DNA of 64,000 nt, taken from NCBI GenBank assembly GCA_021234155.1, contig JAJEKV010000005.1, forward strand, positions 24,069,584 to 24,133,583, in the 5' to 3' direction. Positions within the stretch are counted from its first letter, which is position 1, and the number at the start of each line of letters is the position of its first letter. The DNA comes from Isoetes taiwanensis. Lineage: Eukaryota; Streptophyta; Lycopodiopsida; Isoetales; Isoetaceae. This document shows positions 34,071 through 43,468 of the stretch, in pieces. The position numbers were made by a program, and so were the translations under genes. The notes under the pieces were generated by a model, which saw only the letters and a list, made by a program, of their open reading frames with translations, ran no database searches and was not told where the DNA came from.

Positions 34071-37000
34071 TCAAGGCAGCTGGCAATAAAATTCTTTTAC
34101 TAAAAATCTGACATTTTGGCAAGTTTTTATGACCTCATAGCAGTCTCTAAAAATAGTGGGCCAATAATACCCAGACCTGAGAATCTTTTTTGCAGTGGTA
34201 TCCCCAGCAAAATGTCCTCCACAAATACCTTTATGCATCTCTCTAATAATCAAGGCAGACTCGTCTTCATTTACACACCTCAACAAGATTCCATCCCTGT
34301 TAACTTTGCACAAGACATTGTCTATCAGCTTGAATTGTCTGCACTTGTCCTTGAGTCTCCTTTTCTGACTTGAAGTAAGGCTTGGAGAGATGATCCCATG
34401 TTGTAGAAAATCCCTAGTAGGCTGCTGCCATCCTCCTTTGGCTTGATCTTCTTGAGTTACCTCTAAATGTGCTACTGCAAGTGAAGTGTCAGTAGTATTC
34501 AATTCATCTTCATGGTCAAAAAATATGTAAGGCAAGTAGAGGCTAGGATTTCGTGTCAAGTGCAACTCTTTTACAGAAATATCATAACTTTGCAACTTAC
34601 AAGCCCACCTCTGGATCTTTGGTTTGTTAGTTGCTTTACCAAATAGTAAGCCCATTGGGTTTTGCTTTGTGTGAACTTGAACTTGGCTCTTCAGAAGCAA
34701 ATGCCCTTGTCTATTAATAAGAAACATGAGAGCAGCAACACTTTTTTCTATTCTGGTGTATCTTTCTTCAAGAGCAGACCATTGTTTGCTTGCAAAAACG
34801 ATAGTATGCTTATCCTGCAAAATGGCTAAACCTATGGCTTTTTTTGTAACAGTGCTATAAACTTCAAATGGCATGCTCAGATCTGGTTTTTTTAAAAGAG
34901 TAGCTTCACATATAGATGAAATGAGAAAGTCAAAAGCCTCTTGGCATTCTGAAGTCCATGTGATAGGTATGTGCTTTCTTTCAGATTTAGAAAATTTACC
35001 TACCCTGGTCAGCCTAGAAATGGGACTCAAGATATGAGCAAATTTTGGAATATACATTCTAAGGAAACTCGTCATACCAATAAAGCTCTTAACCTGCTTT
35101 AAATTCTTGGGGGGTGCTAGCTTTTTGAGGGCTTCAATCTTATCTTGAGCAACTTGGATACCTTGGCTGGATACTTCATGTCCTAAGAGCTGTCCTTTTG
35201 ATGCAAAAAAGATGCATTTTTTTGGATTTAGATTGACTCCTGAAGTCCTGCATAAAGAGCAAATTTTTGCAAGTAATTCCACATGGTTAGTAGAGTGAGA
35301 ACCCAAGCAAAGGTCATCTAGATACACCCTAAACTCTTCAGCAGACATGGCTTTGAAAATAACATCCATGGCTCTTTGGAAAGTAGCTGGGGCATTCATT
35401 AGGCCAAATGGCATTCTTTTCATAGCATATGTACCCCAGGGAGTGATAAATGAAGTCTTTGGCTGATCCTCCTCTTTGATACTAATCTGATTAAACCTTG
35501 AAAAACCATCCAGAAATGAGTACATGTCTTTTCCTGCAACAGCATATAGAATTTTCTCTAGAAAGGGCAAAGGATAACAATCTTTTATGGTGGCTTTGTT
35601 CAGGTCTCGATAATCTATACAAATTCTCAAAGCACCATTCTTTTTTTCCACTGGAACAATGCATGACACCCATTCAGGATTAATAATTTCCACAATAACA
35701 CCTGCATCCAACATCTTATGCAACTCATCCTTGATTAGATCTAAAACTGAAGCATTGATCCTTCTCAACTTCTGGAAAACAGGTTTACACCCCTCCTTAA
35801 TTTTAATTTCAAATTGACATACCTCTTCCTTGACACCAATGAGCTCAGAGTAATCCCAAGCAAACACATCACTTCTCTCTTCAAAGAATTTGGTAATCTC
35901 TTCCTTGTTTTGTGTATCAAAGAGATCTCCCACAAACAGAGTTCTTTGCTGGCCATGCTTATTAATAATAACTTCATTGGTTGCTTCCTCTTGTGATGCA
36001 TTTATAACTAATATGGGGCAAAATTCCTTAGCCTCATCCTCATCAAGTTCTTCCTCTGGTATAGCTTCTTCAGATAAATAAGTCATTAAGGTATCTCTGC
36101 ACAAAGCATCAGCTTCCCAATTCTGCTCCCTTGGGATATGAGTAATTTCCCAGGAAGTAAAGTAAGCAAGCATCCCCATTACCTGGTTTCTCAGGGATTC
36201 CACGTCAGCATTCTTGGCCTGATATTCACCACTAACCTGTCTGCAAACTAACGGAGAATCTCCATAGATGTGTATGATTGAGATATCCATAGCCTTAGCT
36301 TCTTGGAGACCTGCAATCAAAGCCTTGTACTCTGATACATTAGAAGTTATTTGGGGAAAAATCCTTCCTACCTTAGCCAAGAGTTTATTAGAAGTATCCT
36401 TCAATATAGCTGCAGATGAAGCTACATTTAACTTTTTTGAAATCCCTCCATCAAACCATAGACACCCTTTTTTTCCATCCTCAGAAGGTAGTGCACATTC
36501 TCTAATCAAGGGGATCAGATCAATTTTCTTTGTGCTAGGTGTTGCTAGACTATAAGATCCTAGGGGCTCTTCTATAAGCATTTCTTTAATAAAATGTACC
36601 TCTTCCTTGAAGCTATAAGAACCATCCTGGTTGTAAATTGTGGCCACTTGAGTGCCATTTGAAATGGCGCATCTTCCCTCAGACCAGATTGGCCTAGCAT
36701 CAACTGTAGCCATCCACCTTCTTCCTAGCAAGAGATCATATATATCTGCATCTTCTCCTAAATCTTCAAAAGCAACAACAACAAAATTGGCAGCTACAAC
36801 AATGCCCTCAGTGTTAACAGGAACTTTGGTCACAATTCCAACTGGTGCTATTTTAGCATTAGAAAAGGATTTTAACAAAACAGATGACCTTTTATCTATC
36901 TCAGGCCCACATTTTTTCATAACATGATAAGGCATGATATTTAGAGGTGAGCCACCATCCAGCAACACATTGGAAAAAGAATAACCTCCTAGAGTGGCTG

Positions 37001-37190
37001 AACACATAAATGCACCTGGATCTTCCTCATTTTGAGCCAAAATAAGATTTGTGGCATTTGCAACACCTACACAAGCCACTGCCTCACTAAAAGTAGTTTG
37101 TTGCAATAACTTTTTCCTATAACCAGGTGCAATCTTTAACAAGGTAAATAAATCCACACTTACTTTGGAATTTTTTAGTAAAACATCCAA
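34071..37190 (-). CDS. pol: pol of element IV: protease, aRNH, RT, inactive RNase H, start of integrase (1,039 codons)
   Basis: This is the longest clean frame in the window. By residue: protease about 50-175 with LLDGGS (Asp78) and LLLGRRWM; aRNH about 243-365 with Asp247 (WFDGG), Glu287 (SEYKAL), Asp311 (YGDS) and Asp361 (EADAL), a complete DEDD set; RT about 455-690 with ICIDYRDLNKAT and YLDD (623-626); gypsy RNase H about 745-870, where the TDAS position reads STVTK and the TDHK position reads TKQN, so it looks inactive; integrase HHCC finger from about 985. The Met at residue 1 is only the first Met after an upstream junction; gag is missing. A one-base deletion after the first Cys of CX2C shifts the end (CQNV instead of CHQC), and element V cuts the gene at 34,067. 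Function of the whole: processing, reverse transcription and integration of the element. Confidence 0.85.
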   Translation of the reverse strand: MDVLLKNSKVSVDLFTLLKIAPGYRKKLLQQTTFSEAVACVGVANATNLILAQNEEDPGAFMCSATLGGYSFSNVLLDGGSPLNIMPYHVMKKCGPEIDKRSSVLLKSFSNAKIAPVGIVTKVPVNTEGIVVAANFVVVAFEDLGEDADIYDLLLGRRWMATVDARPIWSEGRCAISNGTQVATIYNQDGSYSFKEEVHFIKEMLIEEPLGSYSLATPSTKKIDLIPLIRECALPSEDGKKGCLWFDGGISKKLNVASSAAILKDTSNKLLAKVGRIFPQITSNVSEYKALIAGLQEAKAMDISIIHIYGDSPLVCRQVSGEYQAKNADVESLRNQVMGMLAYFTSWEITHIPREQNWEADALCRDTLMTYLSEEAIPEEELDEDEAKEFCPILVINASQEEATNEVIINKHGQQRTLFVGDLFDTQNKEEITKFFEERSDVFAWDYSELIGVKEEVCQFEIKIKEGCKPVFQKLRRINASVLDLIKDELHKMLDAGVIVEIINPEWVSCIVPVEKKNGALRICIDYRDLNKATIKDCYPLPFLEKILYAVAGKDMYSFLDGFSRFNQISIKEEDQPKTSFITPWGTYAMKRMPFGLMNAPATFQRAMDVIFKAMSAEEFRVYLDDLCLGSHSTNHVELLAKICSLCRTSGVNLNPKKCIFFASKGQLLGHEVSSQGIQVAQDKIEALKKLAPPKNLKQVKSFIGMTSFLRMYIPKFAHILSPISRLTRVGKFSKSERKHIPITWTSECQEAFDFLISSICEATLLKKPDLSMPFEVYSTVTKKAIGLAILQDKHTIVFASKQWSALEERYTRIEKSVAALMFLINRQGHLLLKSQVQVHTKQNPMGLLFGKATNKPKIQRWACKLQSYDISVKELHLTRNPSLYLPYIFFDHEDELNTTDTSLAVAHLEVTQEDQAKGGWQQPTRDFLQHGIISPSLTSSQKRRLKDKCRQFKLIDNVLCKVNRDGILLRCVNEDESALIIREMHKGICGGHFAGDTTAKKILRSGYYWPTIFRDCYEVIKTCQNVRFLVKEFYCQLP

Positions 37191-37220
37191 CTCATCGAGA
37201 ATCTAATCACATCTTTTTCA

Positions 37221-38108
37221 AATTTTTAAGACTCAAAGAAGGACAAGCATATATGCTGGCCCCAATACCTCTTCAAGTGAATAGTGTTGATAGGATTGGC
37301 GTAGGATAGTCTTACCCTGGATTGGGGGATCCTGGAGGTGTGATCCCGGAGGACGGGATCCCGGAGGACGTGTGATCCCAGAGGACAGGATCCCACTGTT
37401 AACTGCGCAGTTAAAAGGTGACTACGGAGTTTAGGGCCATTTTTTGGCCGGATTTTTGCTTGCTGATAGCAGCGGCACTGCCCTCTCTTCCTCCTTGGCA
37501 TCAAACTACAGCTCTTCTCAAGCCCATTCCGACCAACCTCGCACAAACCCCAGCCGATTCCGTGGAGGATCGGCCAAGAAAAAAAGCATAAGAAAACTTG
37601 GCTGATTTTCGCTATAAGGGGCTTTTTTTTCCGCAGTTACTGCGCAGTAAGGGGATCCCGCCCTCCGGGATCACACGCCCTCTGGGGATCCCGTCCTCCG
37701 GGATCACACCTCAGGGATCCCCCAATCCAGGGTAAGACTATCCTACGCTGATATGATTTGGCAGTGATACACCTGAAGTTACCTCCTTTAGCCAATAAGA
37801 ATTGGTTCCTGCTGATTCCATAATCATAAAGGGACCTCCCAAATGTTTTCAAATTTATCTGCTGAGTCTTCCCTTGATTTATTCCACGTCAAGACTAACT
37901 CACCCTTCTGGAAGGTGCCTTGGATTTTGTGAGCAGCTTTGAAAGCAGCTAAATCTTTGGCTTTCTTCAGCAAGTTGTTATTCTCAGATTCCATTCTGTA
38001 CTCATCTAAATGCAACAAGGCATCCAATCTTTCTTGCAAAGCATATTCAAAGGGTAAACACAACTTATGGGCTAACTTCAAGGATGGGAGTTTCAACTCG
38101 ACTGGGAG
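37221..38108 (-). pseudogene. Integrase C-terminal part of element VI
   Basis: Minus-strand frames 37,824-38,147 and 37,226-37,546 give the integrase tail (LPSLKLAHKLCLPFEYALQE, then LKKAKDLAAFKAAHK, and finally NPINTIHLKRYWGQH). A 450-bp terminal-repeat element splits it at 37,299-37,748. At 38,109 it is cut by a + strand LTR; at about 37,220 it abuts the truncated protease side of element IV, a junction no single insertion explains. Confidence 0.75.
37288..37760. mobile_element. 450-bp terminal-inverted-repeat element (MITE, possibly Mutator-like)
   Basis: The element spans 37,299-37,748. Left end GCGTAGGATAGTCTTACCC continues through CTGGATTGGGGGATCC; the right end is its inverse. The inverted similarity extends roughly 70-80 bases and includes repeated GATCCCGGAGGAC units. 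Flanks TGATAGGATTG and TGATATGATTTG are near-copies of one integrase site that occurs once in element VIII (about 43,549). A 9-11 bp duplication with long terminal repeats suggests a Mutator-type non-autonomous element. It has no coding capacity; a central palindrome ACTGCGCAGT occurs near both ends. Confidence 0.8.
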
Positions 38109-39872
38109 TGTTGCCCCCAAAGGGCAACATACTAATTGTTGGTTCATATGTTGAAGTTAGGAAGGTTAAGTCAAAGAAGAACTTGGTAGTCAACATTGGT
38201 GTGAAGGTCAAAGAATTCCCTTATATGGTTCCATCCTTGTCACTTTGCTTTTTGCCTAGCCATTTTTCCCTTCTTACATCCCTAACCTATTTTGTTATCA
38301 TTATTTGCTAATTTTTCCATGACATCTCTCTTATATGTCCACTTTTACACCATTACCTTCCAAATTTGCTTCTTCTTTGCCATAAACATTTACCCCATAC
38401 TTTGCTTAACCATAGACCTTGTTTTTTATATCCATATCTTATTATTTTCCATTTCCACCATCCACATGGACCCTTGTTGCCCCCTTGGCAAACATTTTTG
38501 CCTAGTACCTTATGGTCACACCCTTACTGGTTCCCTATTCTTTCAAATCATTTTCATGGCCCTAGAGCTTAAAATTTGAATACAATTGCTTGATAGCATG
38601 GCCTAGGCTTGCAAAGACCTTAAGAAAATATGAGCCTTGAGTATTAAACCATGAAGGAACTTCGAAAAAACCCAAATTACAGGAATATTCCCAGCATATA
38701 CAAAGGAATACGTGAACCGTATCGCGGGAGTTTCACGAATTATACGGTTATGAACCCTAAATCCCAGGAATTGCTGAAATCATGCCGGAATTGATTCTAC
38801 CGCCCTCCTAACCCTGCTATTTCTGGATTCCCGCTGCTCCTAAACTTAATGAACCACAAATCAAGCCCTAAGACGCCGGAACCACTAAATTTGAAAATAT
38901 ATATGGGAAATTAGATCCGAGAAAATTTTGAAGGCCCAGAAGCGTACAAACCTTACTGTGATCATTGCTGAGCATGACTAGAAGGATTTTGGAAGACTCT
39001 GAGTACTCCCCGATCAAGTCACAAGAGATTTGGTTGGAAAATTATCTATTGAAATTTTCTATTGACCTGAAGTTGATTTTGAAGTACTGAAGTATTATTA
39101 CCCAACATTATTATGATTGATTTACATTCCTATCAATGAAATTCGATGCCTACTTGAAGAAATTATCTCTGTTATGATTCTTTGCAATTTTTCTCTGTTC
39201 AAAATTCTACAGAAAATTCCCAAGCACTTTTAATTTCTTTTGGCCCATTTGCCATCAATCCTTGAAGCATCTGGGACCTATATGTCTTGAAAAATAAAAA
39301 AAATCCCACTCACAACTCGAGTTAGAAAATTTTGCACTCTGTTTTGACTATTCTTGACTGTATTTTGCCAAATCCAGCCACAAAAATTACTTTTGCTTAT
39401 CCAAATGACAATCTGACCAATTGCCTATATTCCTTATCATCATTACAGTACATTTGCTTTGGAAATTCTCAAAAACTCGTCTGGCAACTCCAAAATCCCA
39501 ATCTCTGATCACTGTTTTCAGATTTGACTGCTATTGACCAAATTTTGACCGCACTTTGAGCTTGAATAACTCACAAACTATATTTCTGACTTGGTCAGAA
39601 GCTTTACCATTGGTTACCTACAACTTTTTTGACCAAGTCTACAGTGATTGACTCAAAAAATCGATCTGCATATCAATACCACAAATGTTTTGGCAAAGGT
39701 GCCAATTTCTGGAAATGGGAAAGGTATAAAACTTCAAGTTTTTGAACTTGTCTTTGAAATTAGCTTGCATAGATTGATCACCTTAAGTGATCTGGAGGTT
39801 CTAACCCCAATTTGAGTGAAAACTCAAGTTGGTTCCTTGTGGTTGATCCTTAAGCCAGGTTTAGGGTCAACA
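38109..39872 (+). repeat. Complete plus-strand LTR (solo LTR or remnant), 1,764 bp
   Basis: It starts at the terminal hairpin TGTTGCCC...GGGCAACA and ends TTTAGGGTCAACA. Left flank is element VI integrase, right flank is LTR sequence of element VII. Flanking 5-mers are GGGAG and AGATG, so there is no TSD and at least one side has been rearranged. Size matches the LTR of element IX (1,768 bp). Confidence 0.8.
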
Positions 39873-41020
39873 AGATGCTCGCGAGATTCCCTCCATGAAC
39901 CCTAAACTTAGAAAAAACTCTCGAATCGGCCAGAGGCCTCAGTTTTTTCCTTAAATTCCTCCCGAATCATTATTTCCCGCCTCTTAGCTACCCAACAAAC
40001 CCATAATCAATGCCTAAGATTCTGGATCCACAAAAATTTGAAAATATAATTGGGGTGATTGACATACAACTTTCTGAAGGCCCAGACGCATCAAACTTCA
40101 ACATTGATACATGCTGAGCATGATCTGAAGACGTTTATGAAGTATCTGAGTGTTCCACAGTTCGATTTGAGAAAATTGGACTGGTATTCCTGTTATGATA
40201 TTATTTTATGACCTCCTGAGATATTTTGATGATTGATTTATGATCCTGAGACCTCTATTCATCTTGTATTACCTTCATATCAATGAAAATTGCCTGCCAA
40301 GTGCTTAAAAAGTTGACTGTCATGATCTTTTAGTATTTTTGCCACATAAACATTTTTACAGTAAGATATTTCATCATTTTTTCTTGCATATGACCACTTG
40401 CCCTTCTTTTCCCATCATATTTGCACCTATGTGCACAAAAAGTTCGAAAAAAAACCATCCCAAACTCAAGTTATCATTTTTTGCATTCTGTCTCATACAA
40501 TTTTAGACTGTTATTCACAAAACAATGCCAAAAAAATAGTTTTAATGATCGAAAATATGATTTGATTGCATGCCCCTCACTTTTGGGATCTATACTTCAC
40601 CTCAGTTTTGGAATCTCTCAAAAACTCCCTCTGCAACTCAGGTTACAAATTTCTGAGATCTGTCTGTATTCTTGACTGGTATTGACCAAAAATTGACCCA
40701 ACTTTGAGATCGAATATCTTGCAGATTAGAACTCAGACTTGGTCAAAATCTTCTTCCTTGCTTGCCTATAACTTTTCTGTACAAGTCACAATCATCTGAC
40801 CTTGGAAATCAATCCACCTATAAGTACTACATCAATTTGAGTGAGGGTACCATATTCTTGAATTGGGAAAGGTATGAATACTTGATAGTTGAGCTTTTTC
40901 TTTGAGAAATTCTTGTGTAGATTGATCACCTTAAGTGATCTGGAGGTTCTAACCCCAACTTGAGCACAAATTCAAGTTGGCTTCTTGTGTTTGACTCTCT
41001 AGCCAGGTTGAGGGTCAACA
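39873..41020 (+). repeat. 5' LTR of element VII, truncated at its 5' side
   Basis: This matches the interior-to-3' part of the element IX LTR (58,960 leftward, minus strand): for example GATGCTCGCGA.ATTCCCTCC and ACTTGAGCACAAATTCAAGT. Ends GGTTGAGGGTCAACA. It contains the U5 hairpin plus 11-mer at 40,924-40,951. About 600 bases of its 5' side are missing. Confidence 0.8.
40924..40951 (+). promoter_or_regulatory. U5 hairpin plus PBS-like 11-mer (element VII)
   Basis: GATCAC-CTTAA-GTGATC directly followed by TGGAGGTTCTA, 69 bases before the LTR end. Confidence 0.55.
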
Positions 41021-41023
41021 TCT

Positions 41024-41041
41024 TGGAGGTTCTACCGAGAT
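41024..41041 (+). promoter_or_regulatory. PBS of element VII
   Basis: TGGAGGTTCTACCGAGAT three bases after the LTR end, identical to that of element I. Confidence 0.8.
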
Positions 41042-41061
41042 CTTCCTGGATTTCAGAACCC

Positions 41062-41802
41062 ATGGCTCCAAAGCAAAAATTTCCAGCAGAACAAGAACCA
41101 TTGGAAGATGTTGATGTATCAGATCATTGCAGAGAAAGGCCATTGCCTTCAAGTTTCTCGACTAGCTTACTTCAAAACATGCCATACCAATTCGAGTTGA
41201 ATGTCCCTATTCCTTTGCCTACTTTTGACTCCAGCATGAGTGCTAACAACTTTTTGAGAATATTTGAAGACTATTACAGGGATTATGGTTTCAAGAAAGG
41301 GTGCAAGCTTTCAGAGTTTGAGAAATGTTTCAAAGAGGAGAGTGAAGCTGGTGCTTGGTTAACTTATGAGAAGTTAATGGGTACCACCTCATGGGATGAG
41401 CTCGTCAAGAAGTTCCTGGAAAGGTTTGGTAAGTTAGCTGCTCCAAAAGATTTAGTTAATGAGTTGCAAAGTTTTTCTATACATGCAGGAGAGAGTGTGA
41501 ATCAGTACAAAGAAAGATTTAGCACATTTATGAGCAGGTGCCAAAGAGCACAGGTCACAATTCCAACACTTTTTTTAGTTACTGCTTTCATTAATGGTTT
41601 GGAAAGAAGACGAGATATCCAAAGGAAATTGCTCAAGATCCAAGCTGCTCTGGTTGATTGGAATGAAGAATGTCAGGAATCTTTTGACAAAATCATCAAT
41701 GCCATCTGTAATTCCATTCTACTAAAACCTCCTGATTTAGAAAAGCCCTTCAAAGCTTATATCAGTGTCAGTGTCTTGCCTTGCTGCAAGAGGATCATGT
41801 AA
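41062..41802 (+). CDS. gag: gag-RNase H in-frame deletion fusion of element VII
   Basis: The ATG at 41,062 gives MAPKQKFPAEQEPLEDVD. The frame is also open upstream into the LTR, but this ATG matches the other gags. The capsid-like domain (PYQFELNVP, FEDYYRDYGFKKGCKLSEFEKCF, then FSIHAGESVNQYKERF) is intact to about 41,648 (RKLLKIQAA). It then passes in frame into the start of the gypsy RNase H domain (LVDWNEECQESFDKII, KPPDLEKPFKAYISV). Zinc knuckles, protease, aRNH and RT are all absent. The result is a 247-codon gag-like protein with a foreign tail; whether it is made is unknown. Confidence 0.75.
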   Translation: MAPKQKFPAEQEPLEDVDVSDHCRERPLPSSFSTSLLQNMPYQFELNVPIPLPTFDSSMSANNFLRIFEDYYRDYGFKKGCKLSEFEKCFKEESEAGAWLTYEKLMGTTSWDELVKKFLERFGKLAAPKDLVNELQSFSIHAGESVNQYKERFSTFMSRCQRAQVTIPTLFLVTAFINGLERRRDIQRKLLKIQAALVDWNEECQESFDKIINAICNSILLKPPDLEKPFKAYISVSVLPCCKRIM

Positions 41803-42156
41803 TTGCTTTTGTAAGCAAAATGTGGTCAGACACTGAGCTAAGATATCCTAGACTAGAAAAAAGTGCAGCAGCTCTCATGTTTCTAATAGGGAGGCATGGA
41901 CATTTGCTACAAAACAGCCAAGTTCAGGTCTTTATGAGGCAGAATCCTTTGTCACTCCTTTTTGCTAAACAACCCAAAACAAAATTGTGCAGGTGGGCCT
42001 GTAAAGTTCAAACCTATAATATTACTGTCAAAGTGGTCAATCTGGTGGAAAATCCTAGTGCATATTTGCCTTATGCTCTATTTGAACACGAGGATCAAGA
42101 TGGTTTGTGTAATGATGACCTTGTTACTAACCTGGTTGCTTTTGATGCAAGAGACT
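41781..42156 (+). pseudogene. Rest of tether-like RNase H and linker to integrase, element VII
   Basis: Frame 41,781-42,203 reads VIAFVSKMWSDTELRYPRLE, then SQVQVFMRQNPLSLLF (again no Asp at the TDHK position), then NPSAYLPYALFEHEDQDG. It is interrupted at 42,156 by a solo LTR. It is one frame off the gag fusion above. Confidence 0.75.
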
Positions 42157-42757
42157 TGTTGACCGGGTTTTTGGCACCCGGTCAACATGGTAAAACCATG
42201 TAATCTTGTATGCTTAAAGGTGAAGGGGGGTCAATTATAAAGCCCAAATGTTGTAAAGGTCTAAGGCACCAAAAAATTAAAGGGCCTAGATCTAGTTGTT
42301 TAAATTTAAGGGCTTCTAAGATTTTTGTTAGTGGTTGAAGAGGGCTACATTATCTAAGGCTAGGATGAAGAGGCAGAAATGAAGGTTTAAGATGAAGAGG
42401 CAAAAAAGGATGGTGGAGATGAAGTGGTTGAGATGGATGGATGAGATTAAGGGGCAAGAATTATAAAAGAAAAATGAGGAGCACGAGCTCCTTTTCTTTC
42501 CCTGCTCCACGAATCTTGCAGGAGGGTGGCAGCCTCTTGCTTGGTTCAAGATCAGAGGCCCTCCATGTTTCAGAGGCATGGAGGGCTCATTCATTTGTAT
42601 TTCTTCTCCTTTTATTATATAAAGAAATTTGGGCCCAGATTCTCTTTGCTTTCTCTCTCGATTTTTCTTCCTCTTCTTGTTGCAGCACTAGTGATCTTGA
42701 TTTTTGCCTCTTGATGCCGCTTGTTGGGGATTGTGGGGAAAATCCGTCAACAAGACT
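42152..42757 (+). mobile_element. Solo LTR with TSD AGACT inside element VII
   Basis: LTR 42,157-42,752 (596 bp), duplications AGACT at 42,152-42,156 and 42,753-42,757. It starts with a perfect 12-bp terminal hairpin (TGTTGACCGGGT / ACCCGGTCAACA, loop TTTTGGC) and ends GGAAAATCCGTCAACA. Start, end and loop resemble the LTR of the non-autonomous array at 5,910, so the two belong to related families. Confidence 0.92.
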
Positions 42758-42978
42758 TAGACTGGCAGGGTGAGATCAGAAATTACCTTGAAAACAATGA
42801 AGTGCCAAAGAATTTGAGCAGCAGTCAAGAGAGAAGATTTAAAGATAAATGCAAAAAATTCAGGCTCATTGAGAATGTATTGTGCAAGATTGACAAGGAA
42901 GGAGTATTGCTAAGATGTGTAGATGATCATTGAAGCGTGCCATGAAGGAATATGTGGAGGACATTTTGCTGCTGACTG
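42758..42978 (+). pseudogene. Integrase N-terminal fragment of element VII
   Basis: After the solo LTR the reading continues (LENNEVPKNLSSSQERRF, KCKKFRLIENVLCKIDKEG), as in element I at 4,330-4,450. The element stops at about 42,975 inside the zinc-finger region (GGHFAAD), where LTR sequence of another element begins. Confidence 0.75.
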
Positions 42979-43045
42979 GGCCTTCGAAAAACTTCTGTTG
43001 TTGATCCCCTGGTATATAAGTTTGAATTTAATGATTCCAGCATCT
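42979..43045 (-). repeat. 67-bp remnant of the 3' LTR of element VIII
   Basis: GGGCCTTCGAAAAACTTCTG through to AGGGCTTGGA matches the LTR interior at 49,968-50,045. It is joined on one side to element VII integrase and on the other directly to the 3' non-coding region, so two deletions are implied. Confidence 0.8.
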
Positions 43046-43468
43046 TAGGGCTTGGAGTCTAAATGGAAGGTAGGGCTACTTATGACAGATGAAAAAGAAT
43101 GGAGGAAGAGTGCACCTGTCATGGAAACACACAAACCAATTAGTCTCAAATCCTTGCAACTCTGCTATGATGGTAAAGGTGATTTTGTAGAGAGCTGTTA
43201 AGGTATGGAAAAAAGAGAATAAGAGGCTGAATGGATGGTAGGAATACTTTAAGACAGATGAAAAAATGGAAGAAGGATGCTCCTGCATATGACACTTGGT
43301 AATCATTAGTATCAATCCTGTTCTTGGAATCATGTGTACTGTTATCTGGTCAGATCAACCTAAAAACATGAAATCAATCCTATTAGAGTAATGTGCTCAA
43401 AGTCAAGCTGATCTAACTACTGGAGTAATGTGCTCAAAAGTCAAACTGATTTAACTACTTTAAACCTA
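43046..43468 (-). other. 3' non-coding region of element VIII
   Basis: No coding sequence. It contains both acceptor-like units seen in element V: the integrase-proximal one is intact at 43,283-43,311, the distal one has GACTAAT in place of TACTAAT. Confidence 0.65.
43283..43311 (-). promoter_or_regulatory. Branch-point/acceptor-like module of element VIII
   Basis: On the minus strand TACTAAT (43,311-43,305) and ATATGCAG|G (AG at 43,284-43,283), 23 bases apart from the putative branch A, identical in layout to element V module 1. Confidence 0.4.

Larger units (their letters stand above)
20490..37220 (-). mobile_element. Element IV: minus-strand gypsy element split by element V
   Basis: From left to right in window orientation: 3' LTR (20,490-22,374), 3' non-coding region, integrase C-terminal half (to about 24,086), then element V, then the rest of integrase through protease (34,067-37,190). 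The two integrase halves meet exactly at the same point of the gene as compared with the uninterrupted copy in element VIII (about 44,400). Gag and 5' LTR are missing; the sequence changes to another element at about 37,220. Confidence 0.75.

Noticed and set aside
34116-34373. Plus-strand frames across the 34-37 kb and 45-47 kb regions
   Set aside because: They are shadows of the minus-strand pol frames, which carry the recognisable motifs.
42441-42773. 110-codon open frame inside the solo LTR
   Set aside because: It lies wholly in LTR sequence bounded by TSDs, without any protein motif.
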